Assembly: GCF_000738775.1 (NCBI RefSeq)
Contig: NZ_JPOC01000021.1
Span: 95,808-159,807, forward strand
Direction: 5' to 3'
DNA length: 64,000 bases
Source: Prescottella defluvii
GTDB lineage: Bacteria > Actinomycetota > Actinomycetes > Mycobacteriales > Mycobacteriaceae
Part shown: positions 18,914-29,130 of the stretch, piece after piece
Numbering within the stretch: the stretch's first letter is position 1
How the letters are laid out: each line of letters starts with the position of its first letter
Translations under genes and position numbers: made by a program
Notes under the pieces: model-generated
What the model was told of the DNA's origin: nothing
Databases searched by the model: none
The model's input: only the letters and a program-made list of their open reading frames with translations

Positions 18914-19807
18914 CTAGATCCACTGGCCGCTCTGGATGGACAGCAGTCGGTCCATCGCGTCGGCCGACCAGGTGTTCGCGGGCGTCTCGGGTGCTCGACG
19001 CCCACGGCGGGGCGCACCGAGTTCGGGGTAGAGCGTGCGCGAGACCTCGCGGGCCGCGTCCACCACCAGCGGAGCGACGCGCTCGAGCTGCGCTGTGCGG
19101 GCGTCACCGCACAGCGAGATGCCGGCGACCGGACCGTCGTGACCGCGGATCGCGACCCCCACACACGCGACTCCGCGCACCGACTCGCCGCGCTCGAAGG
19201 CCAGGCCACGACGCTGCCGGATGCGGTTGAGCTCCTGGTGCAGCGTCGGGATGTCGGTGATCGTGCGGTCGGTGCAGCGGCTCAGCCGCTCCTCGTACAG
19301 GCTGTCGACGCGTTCGGGGTCGAGCCACGCCAGCATCGACTTGCCGCCGGCGGTGGAGTAGGCGGGTCCACGTCCGCCGACGCGCGACGGCAGCGACGCC
19401 GCGAAGCGCCCGCCGACCTTGTCGAGGTAGACACTCTCGTGCCCGTCGAGGACCGCGAGGTGCACGACCATCCCGGTCTGCATGTGCAGCTCGTGCAGCA
19501 GCGGCGCCGCGGCGGCACGGATCTCGCTGTGGCCGCCGTCGCCGCCGCCGAGCCCGAGCGCACGCCGGCCCAGGCAGTAGCCGAACGACGCGTGTTCCAC
19601 CCAGTTCAGCCGAACGAGCTGGTCGAGGATGCGGTGCACCGTCGAGCGCGGCAGCTGCGTACGGCAGGCCACTTCCTCGAGGGTCAGACGCGATGCGCGG
19701 CCGTCGAACGCGTCGAGAATCAGCGTCATCCGTTCGACCATCGACGGCGGCAGATCGCGCCGCGGCGCGGGAGTATCGACCGACTCATGTGAATCGACGA
19801 CAGTCAT
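18914..19807 (-). CDS. IclR-family regulator of the ksh/hsa cluster
   Basis: 297 residues. The N-terminal winged helix (about 25-85: MVERMTLILDAFDGRASRLTLEEVACRTQLPRSTVHRIL) is followed by an IclR effector domain with SVYLDKVGG, GPAYSTAGGKSMLAWL, YEERLSRCTDRTITDIPTL and GVACVGVAIRGHDGPVAGIS. ATG 19807 is chosen because GGAGG precedes it; a TTG at 19819 overlaps that site. IclR regulators of aromatic pathways bind palindromes near -35. A perfect GTCCCGC/GCGGGAC palindrome lies 90 bp upstream and recurs beside hsa, ksh and kstD genes, suggesting this is the local regulator. Confidence 0.85.
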   Translation of the reverse strand: MTVVDSHESVDTPAPRRDLPPSMVERMTLILDAFDGRASRLTLEEVACRTQLPRSTVHRILDQLVRLNWVEHASFGYCLGRRALGLGGGDGGHSEIRAAAAPLLHELHMQTGMVVHLAVLDGHESVYLDKVGGRFAASLPSRVGGRGPAYSTAGGKSMLAWLDPERVDSLYEERLSRCTDRTITDIPTLHQELNRIRQRRGLAFERGESVRGVACVGVAIRGHDGPVAGISLCGDARTAQLERVAPLVVDAAREVSRTLYPELGAPRRGRRAPETPANTWSADAMDRLLSIQSGQWI

Positions 19808-19860
19808 CGACACCTCCAAACAGCATCCGCGCCCCTGATCAGCGGGGCGAGCCGGTGCAA

Positions 19861-19910
19861 AATTGAAATCAATTCTGCCAGGCTAGCAGGTTCGTCCCGC
19901 TGGGCGGGAC
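19861..19910. promoter_or_regulatory. IclR gene promoter with two palindromes
   Basis: AATTGA-AA-TCAATT (19861-19874) is a palindrome with a 2-nt centre. GTCCCGCTGGGCGGGAC (19894-19910) has perfect 7-bp arms about a 3-nt centre and is the best copy of the cluster's CCCGCTnnGYGGGA motif. Autoregulation is likely. Confidence 0.55.
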
Positions 19911-20088
19911 CGAAATCGGTCAATTGTTTGCCCGGAATCGGACATCGACATCATGCCTGGGGACTCCCGGCCGCGCAGCGCCCGGTCCGACAGGGCCGCT
20001 TCCCGGTCACCGGAAAACCCGGCGCGGGCGTCACCACACTCGGGTAGAACGAAGCCACAATGGCCGATCCAGCAACGGAGCTGTAGGG

Positions 20089-20970
20089 ATGCACATCGGA
20101 ATCGTCTCCCCCGTCGTGGTGCTGCTCCCCGGCGCCCACTCGGAGTGGGAGCGCAGCGGCGGAATCTCCGACCTCGCCCGCGTCGCCGAATGCGCGGACC
20201 GTCTCGGCTTCCACCACCTGACGTGCAGCGAACACGTCGCGGTGCCGGTCGAGGTGGCCGAGGCCCGCGGCGGAACGTACTGGGATCCGCTCGCAACATT
20301 CGGCTACCTGGCGGCCCGCACCAGCCGGATCCGCCTCGCGACCCAGGTTCTCGTGCTCGGCTACCACCACCCGCTCGAGATCGCCAAGCGCTACGGCACC
20401 CTCGACGTGGTGAGCGGCGGACGCCTCGTCCTCGGTCTCGGCGTCGGGACACTGAAGGAAGAGTTCGACCTGCTCGGCGCCGCATTCGAGGACCGCGGTG
20501 CCCGCGCCGACGACGCCCTCGCCGCACTGCGCGCCGCGCTGTCCGCGAGCGTGCCCGAGTACAGCGGAAGCCACTACGAGTTCCGGGACCTCCTCGTCGA
20601 CCCGCACGCAGTCCAGGACCGGGTGCCGCTGTGGATCGGCGGCCGCACGATGCGCTCGCTGCGCCGGGCCACCACGCACGGCGACGGATGGGTTCCGTTC
20701 GGGCTGAGCGTCGACGAACTCGCGACGATGCTCGGCAAGGTCGACGTCCCCGAACACTTCGACGTCGTGCTGAGCGCCGGGGCGCCCCTCGACCCGCTGG
20801 GGTCCCGCGAGCGCACCGTCCGCGCGCTCGAGCGACGACGCGACGCGGGCGCCACGATCACCAGCGCGGCCATCGCCGCGACGGACAGCGCCCACTACTG
20901 CGAACAGCTCGAGGCACTGCGCGACATCGGCGACGGTCTCGGTCTCGAGTTCGATCCCCGGCAGAGCTGA
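20089..20970 (+). CDS. Luciferase-like (probably F420-dependent) oxidoreductase
   Basis: 293 residues of the luciferase-like monooxygenase fold: LARVAECADRLGFHHLTCSEHVAVP, YWDPLATFGYLAARTSRIRLATQVLVLGYHHPLEIAKRYGTLDVVSGGRLVLGLGVGTLKEEFDLLG, then a truncated C-terminal third (PLWIGGRTMRSLRRATTHGDGW). This resembles the actinobacterial F420-dependent subfamily. The cofactor choice (F420 or FMN) is inferred. ATG 20089 has a weak GTAGGG site. It is followed 61 nt later by a SnoaL gene, probably co-transcribed. Confidence 0.75.
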   Translation: MHIGIVSPVVVLLPGAHSEWERSGGISDLARVAECADRLGFHHLTCSEHVAVPVEVAEARGGTYWDPLATFGYLAARTSRIRLATQVLVLGYHHPLEIAKRYGTLDVVSGGRLVLGLGVGTLKEEFDLLGAAFEDRGARADDALAALRAALSASVPEYSGSHYEFRDLLVDPHAVQDRVPLWIGGRTMRSLRRATTHGDGWVPFGLSVDELATMLGKVDVPEHFDVVLSAGAPLDPLGSRERTVRALERRRDAGATITSAAIAATDSAHYCEQLEALRDIGDGLGLEFDPRQS

Positions 20971-21031
20971 CGCCGCCGCGAGGAACAGTCGTTACAACCG
21001 ATTGCTGGACAAAACATCTGAAGGAGATCCG

Positions 21032-21517
21032 ATGACCGATACCGCCGCGCTCGTCCAGTCCCTCATCGAGCGGGTTCAGTTGCTCGAAGACAAGCTCGCG
21101 ATCCAGGAACTCATCACCGCGTACGGTCCGGCCGTCGATGCCGGCGAGGCCGAGAAGGTGGGCGCACTGTGGGCCGAGGACGCCGTCTACGACGTCGACG
21201 TGCGCCTCATGAACGGCCGCGAAGAGATCATGGAGATGGTACGCACCCGCCCGCACCAGGACTACATCAAGGGCGGCTGCGGCCACCTGCTCGACCCGGT
21301 CAACATCGTCGTCACGGGTGACACCGCGATCGCGACGTGCCACTCGCAGTTGCTGCGCCGCAACGAGAACGAAGATTCCTTCCGCGTGTGGCGGGTGACC
21401 GCGAACCGCTTCGAGCTCGCGAAGATCGAGGGCGAGTGGAAGATCGCGCGTCGCACCTCGCGCGTACTCGACGGCCGCCCCGAGGCAGTCGAGTTGCTCG
21501 CCCGCGCCGGCAGCTGA
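21032..21517 (+). CDS. SnoaL-like NTF2-fold protein
   Basis: 161 residues: LIERVQLLEDKLAIQELITAYGPAVDAGEAEKVGALWAEDAVYDVDV, a Gly/His-rich GGCGHLLDPVNIVVTGD and WRVTANRFELAKIEGEWKIARRTSRVLDG. It has the polyketide-cyclase/dehydratase (SnoaL_4-like) pattern seen next to many steroid genes. AAGGAG precedes ATG 21032. No catalytic residues can be assigned with confidence. Confidence 0.75.
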   Translation: MTDTAALVQSLIERVQLLEDKLAIQELITAYGPAVDAGEAEKVGALWAEDAVYDVDVRLMNGREEIMEMVRTRPHQDYIKGGCGHLLDPVNIVVTGDTAIATCHSQLLRRNENEDSFRVWRVTANRFELAKIEGEWKIARRTSRVLDGRPEAVELLARAGS

Positions 21518-21524
21518 CCTCAGC

Positions 21525-21575
21525 AGCTGAAGGGCCCCTTCATACGCTGCGAGCGCATGAAGGGACCCTTCAGCT
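21525..21575 (+). terminator. Hairpin terminator
   Basis: Stem of about 19 bp (AGCTGAAGGGCCCCTTCAT paired with its complement, one mismatch) and a 13-nt loop, starting 8 nt after the SnoaL stop. Confidence 0.8.
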
Positions 21576-21581
21576 CTCACG

Positions 21582-21618
21582 CGAACGGCCCGCTCCCCTT
21601 CCGGGAGCGGGCCGTTCG
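21582..21618 (-). terminator. Second hairpin terminator, facing the CoA ligase gene
   Basis: Perfect 16-bp stem CGAACGGCCCGCTCCC with a 5-nt loop, 17 nt beyond the stop of the minus-strand fadD gene. Two terminators in tandem separate the convergent genes. Confidence 0.8.
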
Positions 21619-21634
21619 TGTCTGGATCGGAGCG

Positions 21635-23251
21635 TCAGTCGGCGGCTTCGAGAGTCGCCTTCGCCCAGCGGTAGTCGGCCTTGCCCGCGGGCGAGCGGAC
21701 GACCTCGGACACGACGACGAGAGTGCGCGGCACCTTGTAGCCGGCGATCTGGGTCCGGCAGTGCGCGATCACCTCGTTCTCGTCGAGATCGTCGATGCCG
21801 TCGCGGGGCGAGATGACGGCCGACACCCGCTGCCCGTAGGTGGGATCGGGGATGCCGGCGACGAGCGCGTCGAGCACGTCGGGATGGCTCTTGAGCGCCT
21901 CCTCGACCTCCTCGGCGTACACCTTCTCGCCACCGGTGTTGATGCACGACGATCCGCGGCCGAGCACGACGATGGTGCCGTCCGCCTCGACGCGGGCGAG
22001 GTCACCGAGCACGGACAGTCGGACACCGTCGACGACCGGGAACGTCTTGGCCGTCTTCTCGGGGTCGTTGTAGTAGCCGACCGGCACGTGTCCGGCCCGG
22101 GCCAGGTAGCCGACGTTGTCCGAGCCGGGTTCGATGGTGGAGAAGTCGGTGTCGACCACGCGTGCCTTCGGCGACGGCGGCATCCGCAGCAGGCCGTCCT
22201 CGTCCTTCTTGAGTTCGCCGTCGTTGCCGGACTCCGACGAGCCGAACGCATCCCGCAGGTAGGTGTTGGGCAGCAGCTTGGTCAGCTTCGCGCGGACGCT
22301 GGCCGACCACAGCGCGCCGCCGGACCCGATGATCCACAGCGTGCTCAGGTCGAACCGTTCACCGTGCTCCTCGATCGCGTCGGCGAGCGGACGGGCGATC
22401 GCGTCGCCGACCACCATGACAACGTTGATCTTGTGCTGGTCGACCAGTTCCAGCGCCTCGACCGGGTCGTACTTGGACATGAGGACCTGCTTGGATCCCA
22501 TGAACATGCAGGTGAACAGCGAGTACGACGCAGCGCCGTGCATTAGCGGCGCGGTCACAAGGTAGGTCATCGCGAACTGATTCGCGGCCGCGGCGGCCCC
22601 GAGCGCGGCGGGCGTGAGGATGGGATCGCCGCCCATGACCGCGCCGCCGGCGAGCGCGGCGTGGTAGAAGTCCTCGTGTCGCCACATCACGCCCTTGGGC
22701 ATGCCGGTGGTGCCACCGGTGTAGATGACGTAGAGGTCGTCGTCACTGCGCTCGGCGAAGTCCCGCTCGGCCGACTGCGCGGCGACAGCCTTGTCGTAGT
22801 CGACGACCGAGACATCGGCAGCCGCAGCGGCTTCCGAGAGCGCCGGGCCGGCAGCCTCACCGATCAGGACGATGTGCCGCACGGTCTCACACTTGGGCAG
22901 TACCTCCGCGATGACGTCGCTGAACTCGCCGTCGGCGACCACCGCAGCCAACTGCGCGTCGTTGTACAGGTAGACCAGTTCGGCACCGACGTAGCGGAAG
23001 TTGACGTTCACCGGGACCGCGCGGATCTTCAGGCAGCCGAGCAGCGCCTCGACGAATTCGAGGCTGTTGCGTGCATGGAGACCCACGTGATCGCCGGGCC
23101 CCACCCCCTGCGCGGCCAGGTGGTGCGCGATCCGGTTCGCGGCGGCGTCGAACTCGGCGAACGTCCGCGATTCCGATCCGCACACGAGCGCGACCTTGTC
23201 CGGCACGGCATCGATGACGGCTTCGGTGAGGTCCGCAAGGTTGAGTGACAT
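21635..23251 (-). CDS. Acyl/steroid-CoA ligase, FadD19-like
   Basis: 538 residues of the ANL adenylate-forming family: P-loop YVIYTGGTTGMPKGVMWRHED, AFGSSESG, GYYNDPEKTAKTF, LGDLARVEADGTIVVLGRGSSCINTGGEKVYAEEVEEAL and the catalytic Lys in SPAGKADYRWAKA. The GGEKV and length resemble FadD19/FadD17 steroid side-chain ligases. It would activate a steroid or fatty acid carboxylate to the CoA ester. ATG 23251 follows GAAGGG; the ORF extends upstream but without a site. It diverges from hsd4A-like SDR over a KstR-like box. Confidence 0.85.
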   Translation of the reverse strand: MSLNLADLTEAVIDAVPDKVALVCGSESRTFAEFDAAANRIAHHLAAQGVGPGDHVGLHARNSLEFVEALLGCLKIRAVPVNVNFRYVGAELVYLYNDAQLAAVVADGEFSDVIAEVLPKCETVRHIVLIGEAAGPALSEAAAAADVSVVDYDKAVAAQSAERDFAERSDDDLYVIYTGGTTGMPKGVMWRHEDFYHAALAGGAVMGGDPILTPAALGAAAAANQFAMTYLVTAPLMHGAASYSLFTCMFMGSKQVLMSKYDPVEALELVDQHKINVVMVVGDAIARPLADAIEEHGERFDLSTLWIIGSGGALWSASVRAKLTKLLPNTYLRDAFGSSESGNDGELKKDEDGLLRMPPSPKARVVDTDFSTIEPGSDNVGYLARAGHVPVGYYNDPEKTAKTFPVVDGVRLSVLGDLARVEADGTIVVLGRGSSCINTGGEKVYAEEVEEALKSHPDVLDALVAGIPDPTYGQRVSAVISPRDGIDDLDENEVIAHCRTQIAGYKVPRTLVVVSEVVRSPAGKADYRWAKATLEAAD

Positions 23252-23483
23252 GGGTGGCCCTTCATGGAGAATCGCACAACGAGCAAGAGTGCGTTCTACC
23301 ACATGACCCCACCCCGTGTGCCTGACATCACAGCCCTTCGAGTAGAACATATTCCGATAGGTCGATCAATAGCCCCGCGAAGAGTTCCGGGCCACCCCGG
23401 CAACGGCCGGATCTCGCGCTGATCTGCGGAAGTAGCGGCCATGGGCGCGCAGTCGAAAATGCGACAGACCCTTGTGTAAAAAC

Positions 23484-23497
23484 TAGAATGAATACTA
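23484..23497 (+). promoter_or_regulatory. KstR-like box in the fadD/SDR divergent promoter
   Basis: TAGAATGAATACTA fits TnnAAYnn-type KstR boxes and is embedded in a longer inverted repeat, AAACTAG (23480-23486) and CTAGTTT (23495-23501). It lies 38 bp before the SDR start and about 230 bp from the fadD start. Confidence 0.55.
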
Positions 23498-23534
23498 GTT
23501 TGAGAGTCATCGTATAGAAGGTAAGGAGCCCGAC

Positions 23535-24476
23535 ATGGACGAATCCCTGAGCTTGGCCGGTCGTACAGCCATCGTCACCGGTGCCGGAGCGGGCCTCGGC
23601 CGCGCCGAGGCACTCGCACTGGCCGAGGCCGGTGCGGCGGTCGTCGTCAACGACATGGGCCCTGCGGCCAACGACGTCGTCGACGAGATCAAGGCCGCCG
23701 GCGGACAGGCGCTCGCCGTCACCGGCGACGTCTCCGACTGGTCGCTCGCCGGGCGCATGATCGAGGAAGCCGTCGCGAACTTCGGATCGATGGACATCCT
23801 GGTCAACAACGCGGGCATCCTGCGCGACAAGATGATCTTCAACCTGTCCGAGTCCGACTGGGACGACGTCATCCGCGTCCACCTCAAGGGCCACGCCGCG
23901 ACCTCGCACGCCGCGGCCGTGCACTGGCGTCAGGCGAGCAAGGACGCCGGCGGACCGATCTACGGCCGCGTCATCAACACCTCCTCCGAGGCGTTCCTGT
24001 TCGGCTCCGCCGGACAGCCGAACTACTCGGCCGCCAAGGCCGGCATCACCGCGCTGACGCTCTCGACCGCGGCCGGCCTGTCCCGCTACGGCGTGCGCGC
24101 CAACGCGATCTGCCCCCGCGCCCGGACCGCCATGACCGCCGAGGCGTTCGGCACCGAGAACAACACCGGCGCGCAGGGCCTCGACCCGTTGGCACCGGAG
24201 CGCGTCGGCACGCTGGTCCGCTACCTCGCGTCGCCCGCGTCGGACGAGATCAACGGTCAGGTGTTCGTCGTGTACGGCAAGATGGTTGCACTCATGGCCG
24301 CACCGCAGGTCGAGAACCGCTTCGACGCAGCCGGTTCCGAATTCTCCATCGAGGAGCTCTCGGGTCAGATGACGCCGTACTTCTCGGGCCGCGGCCCGTA
24401 CGAGACCTACGCCGCCTACAGCGTCGCGGGCCTCGAGAAGATCGCGCTCGCCACCGACACGCCCGCCGGCGTCTGA
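23535..24476 (+). CDS. 3-hydroxyacyl-CoA dehydrogenase-type SDR, Hsd4A-like
   Basis: 313 residues, the size of M. tuberculosis Hsd4A (Rv3502c). SDR features are TGAGAGLGRAEALALAEAGA, NNAGILRDKMIFNL, and NTSSEAFLFGSAGQPNYSAAKAG with the Y-x3-K pair; the RDKM and GQPNYSAAKAG strings are typical of the MFE-2/17beta-HSD4 group. The C-terminal extension after about 230 is also seen there. It would oxidise 3-hydroxyacyl-CoA of a steroid side chain and possibly the 17-hydroxyl. AAGGAG precedes ATG 23535. Confidence 0.85.
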   Translation: MDESLSLAGRTAIVTGAGAGLGRAEALALAEAGAAVVVNDMGPAANDVVDEIKAAGGQALAVTGDVSDWSLAGRMIEEAVANFGSMDILVNNAGILRDKMIFNLSESDWDDVIRVHLKGHAATSHAAAVHWRQASKDAGGPIYGRVINTSSEAFLFGSAGQPNYSAAKAGITALTLSTAAGLSRYGVRANAICPRARTAMTAEAFGTENNTGAQGLDPLAPERVGTLVRYLASPASDEINGQVFVVYGKMVALMAAPQVENRFDAAGSEFSIEELSGQMTPYFSGRGPYETYAAYSVAGLEKIALATDTPAGV

Positions 24477-24495
24477 TCCCGGACGGGGGTTCGTC

Positions 24496-25248
24496 ATGAG
24501 ACTGCAGAACAAGGTAGCGATCGTCACGGGTGGCGCGGGCGGCATCGGCCGCGCGATCACCCGGGTGTTCTCCCGCGAGGGCGCGAAGGTGCTGTTCGTC
24601 GACATCAACGACGAGCAGGGTTTCGCACTCGAGAAGGAGATCGCGGAGGCCGGTGGTGAGGGCAAGTTCCTCAATGTCGACATCTCGCAGCCGGACTCGG
24701 CGGCGACGATCCGCGACGCCGCGGTCGCTGCGTTCGGCGGGATCGACGTGCTGGTGAACAACGCGCACGCGTCGCGGCAGGCGCCGCTGCTCGAGCAGAC
24801 CCAGGAGATGTTCGACATCTCGTTCAACACCGGTTTCTACCCGACGGTGCACCTGATGCAGGCCTGCTACGAGGAGTTGAAGAAGTCGCAGGGCTCGATC
24901 ATCAACTTCGGGTCCAGCTCCGGCCTCGAGGGCATGCCGACGCAGACGTCGTACGCGGCCGCCAAGGAGGCCATCCGCGGCGTCAGCCGGGTGGCTGCCA
25001 ACGAGTGGGCCGCGGATCAGATCCGCGTCAACGTGCTCTGCCCGTTCGCGGCGACCGAGGGAGTCGTGGCCTGGCAGAAGGCATTCCCCGAGCGCGCGGC
25101 CGCGTCCGTCGCGAAGGTCCCGCTGCAGCGGATCGGCGATCCCGAGACCGACATCGCGCCGATCGCACTGTTCCTGGCGAGCGACGACTCGAAGTACATG
25201 ACGGGTCAGACCGTCATGGCGGACGGCGGCAGCCTCAAGCTGCGCTGA
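24496..25248 (+). CDS. SDR-family oxidoreductase (FabG-like)
   Basis: 250 residues: TGGAGGIGRAITRVFSREGAKV, DVDISQPDS, NNAHASRQAPL, FGSSSGLEGMPTQTSYAAAKEAIRG with Y-x3-K, and the C-terminal LASDDSKYMTGQTVMADGGSLKL. A classical NAD(P)-dependent alcohol dehydrogenase. It is 19 nt after the Hsd4A-like gene and co-transcribed. Substrate unknown, presumably a steroid or side-chain hydroxyl. Confidence 0.8.
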   Translation: MRLQNKVAIVTGGAGGIGRAITRVFSREGAKVLFVDINDEQGFALEKEIAEAGGEGKFLNVDISQPDSAATIRDAAVAAFGGIDVLVNNAHASRQAPLLEQTQEMFDISFNTGFYPTVHLMQACYEELKKSQGSIINFGSSSGLEGMPTQTSYAAAKEAIRGVSRVAANEWAADQIRVNVLCPFAATEGVVAWQKAFPERAAASVAKVPLQRIGDPETDIAPIALFLASDDSKYMTGQTVMADGGSLKLR

Positions 25249-27048
<1,800 letters not shown>

Positions 27049-27062
27049 AAGCCCTGACGACC

Positions 27063-27106
27063 CCTGCCCGTGTCCCTTTTCTCCCCTCACCGGGGGCGCG
27101 GGCAGG
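27063..27106 (+). terminator. Probable terminator after the cholesterol oxidase gene
   Basis: Imperfect stem (CCTGCCCGTGTCCC with GGGGGCGCGGGCAGG, including G-U pairs), 14 nt after the stop codon. The stretch 27107-27251 shows nothing further apart from the ribosome site of the next gene. Confidence 0.5.
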
Positions 27107-27251
27107 CCCGTTCTGCGATAGCCTTTCACCATGCTCGACCGCGTGTCGCAGCGATCCCGGACGGATCCACGTCCGTTCCCTCCCTACACCTTCGGCGGCA
27201 GGCGGCCCGAGTCGACCGCGCCCGGTCGACGGTGAATGAGAGGACATCGCG

Positions 27252-28040
27252 ATGTCGACACGTTCGAGTTACGACCAGGGCATTCCCGCTTGGGTCGATC
27301 TGCAGACCTCCGATCAGGCTGCGGCCAAGGAGTTCTACACGGCGCTGTTCGGCTGGTCGTACGACGACCTACCGATGCCAGCGGAGGACGCCGTCTACTC
27401 CGTCGCGACGCTGCGGGGAGAACGAGTCACGGCGATCGCCCCGCTCCCCACCGGATCGTCCCCCTCCGAAACCCCCTCCCAGTGGAACACCTTCCTCGCG
27501 GTGGACGACGCGGACGCGTCGGCGGCGAAGGTCGAACCCGCCGGCGGTCGGCTCCTCCTCCCGGCCTTCGACGTCGGCAAGGCGGGGCGGATGGCGCTCG
27601 TGGCCGACCCCACCGGCGCCGAGGTGGGACTGTGGCAGGCCCGCAACCACGTCGGCGCCGGCCTGGTCAACGAGACGGGCACCCTGATCTGGAACGAGCT
27701 GATCACCGATCAACCGTCGACCGCACTCGAGTTCTACGCCGCCGTGGTGGGGCTGGGCAGTGCGACGATGCCGATGCCCGACGGCGCCGAGTACACCGTC
27801 CTGCAGGTACACGACGACGGGGTCGGCGGGTGCTCGCCGCCGCCGCGGCCCGACGTCCCCAACCATTGGCACGTCTATTTCTGCACCGAGGACACCGACG
27901 CCACGGTCGCGAAGGCCGCCGCGGCGGGTGGCGCGCTCATGGCCGAACCGTTCGACATGAAGACCGTCGGACGGATGGCGGTGCTCACCGACCCGCAGGG
28001 CGCGGTGTTCAGTGTGATGCAGCCGGAGCCGGCGGCCTGA
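27252..28040 (+). CDS. Two-domain VOC (glyoxalase/bleomycin-resistance-like) protein
   Basis: 262 residues with two VOC modules: residues about 10-125 ([25 protein letters not shown] ... [12 protein letters not shown]) and about 140-258 ([22 protein letters not shown] ... [14 protein letters not shown]). This is the hydroxylase/glyoxalase-like pattern often found in actinomycetes; substrate not predictable. GAGAGGA precedes ATG 27252. It converges on the amidohydrolase gene with only 7 nt between stops. Confidence 0.8.
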   Translation: MSTRSSYDQGIPAWVDLQTSDQAAAKEFYTALFGWSYDDLPMPAEDAVYSVATLRGERVTAIAPLPTGSSPSETPSQWNTFLAVDDADASAAKVEPAGGRLLLPAFDVGKAGRMALVADPTGAEVGLWQARNHVGAGLVNETGTLIWNELITDQPSTALEFYAAVVGLGSATMPMPDGAEYTVLQVHDDGVGGCSPPPRPDVPNHWHVYFCTEDTDATVAKAAAAGGALMAEPFDMKTVGRMAVLTDPQGAVFSVMQPEPAA

Positions 28041-28047
28041 CCCCTCG

Positions 28048-28959
28048 TCAGCCGATCTCGAACAGGCGCGCGGCGTTGTGGTGGACCACCGCGCGCACCC
28101 AGTCGTCTCCGAGATCGAAGCGTTCCAGGGCATCGAGCGCGGCACGGTACGAGTACGGGATGTTGGGGTAGTCGCTGCCGAAGAGGATGCGCTCGCCCAG
28201 GTCCCGCAGCCGTGACAGTTCCGCGCGCGGGAACGGTATCTGTGCCTCGGTGAAGTCGGTGAAGGCCATCGTCGTGTCGAGGTACACGCTCGGATAGCGG
28301 TCCGCCAGGTCGAGGAACTCCGAGTACTCCGGCATCCCCATGTGGGCGATCACCAGCGCGAGCCGGGGATGCCGGGCGAGCAGGGTCGCGATGCGGTCGG
28401 GCCCGGTGAACCGGCCCGGCGCGGGCCCCGATCCACAGTGGATGACGATCGGGGTGCCGCTGTCGGCGAGCAATCCCCACACGGGATCGAGCAGCGGATC
28501 GTTCGGGTCGTAGTCGCCCACCTGGATGTGCGACTTGAACACCCGGGTCCCGGCGTCGAGTGCCGCGGTGACGTACGCGGGCGCCGATTCCTCCGGGTAG
28601 AAGGTGGCGGTGTGCAGGCAGTCCGGTGTGCGGTCCGCGAACTCGGCGGCCCACTGGTTGAGCCAGGCCGCCATGTCCGGCTTGTGCGGGTACAGCATGG
28701 AGGTGAAATGGCTGACGCCGAAGGCACGCAGATGCTCGACGCGGGTGTCCTCCTCCATCCGGTACCGGATCGGCCACTCGCGACCGGTGAGCGGGCCGGC
28801 CGAGTCGAAGTAGGCCCACACCTTGTCCATCACCCGTTTCGGCATGAAGTGGGTGTGGACGTCGATCAGCGTCGGCAGTCCCAGTCGCTCCCGGAACGCC
28901 ACCACGTCCGCGGTGTCGGATTCCCAGTCCTGTTCCACCCGGTCAGCGGACTCGCACAT
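28048..28959 (-). CDS. Amidohydrolase-2 family metal-dependent hydrolase/decarboxylase
   Basis: 303 residues. Metal-site features are DVHTHFMP (about 33-40), IVIHCGSGPAPG, LALVIAHMGMPEYSEFLDLA and ILFGSDYPNIPYSYRAALDALE with the terminal Asp. This is the ACMSD/gamma-resorcylate-decarboxylase-like branch. Hydrolase or decarboxylase activity on an aromatic or ring-cleaved acid is possible. AGGGG lies before ATG 28959. It stands alone, divergent from the OYE gene. Confidence 0.8.
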   Translation of the reverse strand: MCESADRVEQDWESDTADVVAFRERLGLPTLIDVHTHFMPKRVMDKVWAYFDSAGPLTGREWPIRYRMEEDTRVEHLRAFGVSHFTSMLYPHKPDMAAWLNQWAAEFADRTPDCLHTATFYPEESAPAYVTAALDAGTRVFKSHIQVGDYDPNDPLLDPVWGLLADSGTPIVIHCGSGPAPGRFTGPDRIATLLARHPRLALVIAHMGMPEYSEFLDLADRYPSVYLDTTMAFTDFTEAQIPFPRAELSRLRDLGERILFGSDYPNIPYSYRAALDALERFDLGDDWVRAVVHHNAARLFEIG

Positions 28960-29083
28960 GCACTGCCCCTCTCGTCAGCCTGCGGTCCGGGGTGACGCCG
29001 GACACTCCCGACGACCCTAGTCCCGACGGATTGCGCTGAGTGAGACCTGGGTTTGACGCGGGCGTAGAGGACTGAAAATCTAC

Positions 29084-29102
29084 CTAACACTTGCTTGGTT
29101 TC
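29084..29102 (+). promoter_or_regulatory. AAGC/GCTT-type operator before the first OYE gene
   Basis: The strand reads AACACTTGCTTGGTTTCC. The half-site TTGCTTGGTT is shared with elements at 57158-57177 and, with one or two changes, at 56450 and 56579, all upstream of SnoaL/OYE genes. Confidence 0.45.
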
Positions 29103-29130
29103 CGTTGACACTCGAGAAGGCATTGACGAC

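Noticed and set aside
29084..29102. KstR2 operator interpretation of the GCTTG elements
   Set aside because: The KstR2 consensus AnCAAGnnCTTGnT has 2 nt between the CAAG and CTTG halves; here CAAG and CTTG are separated by about six, so it is a different motif.
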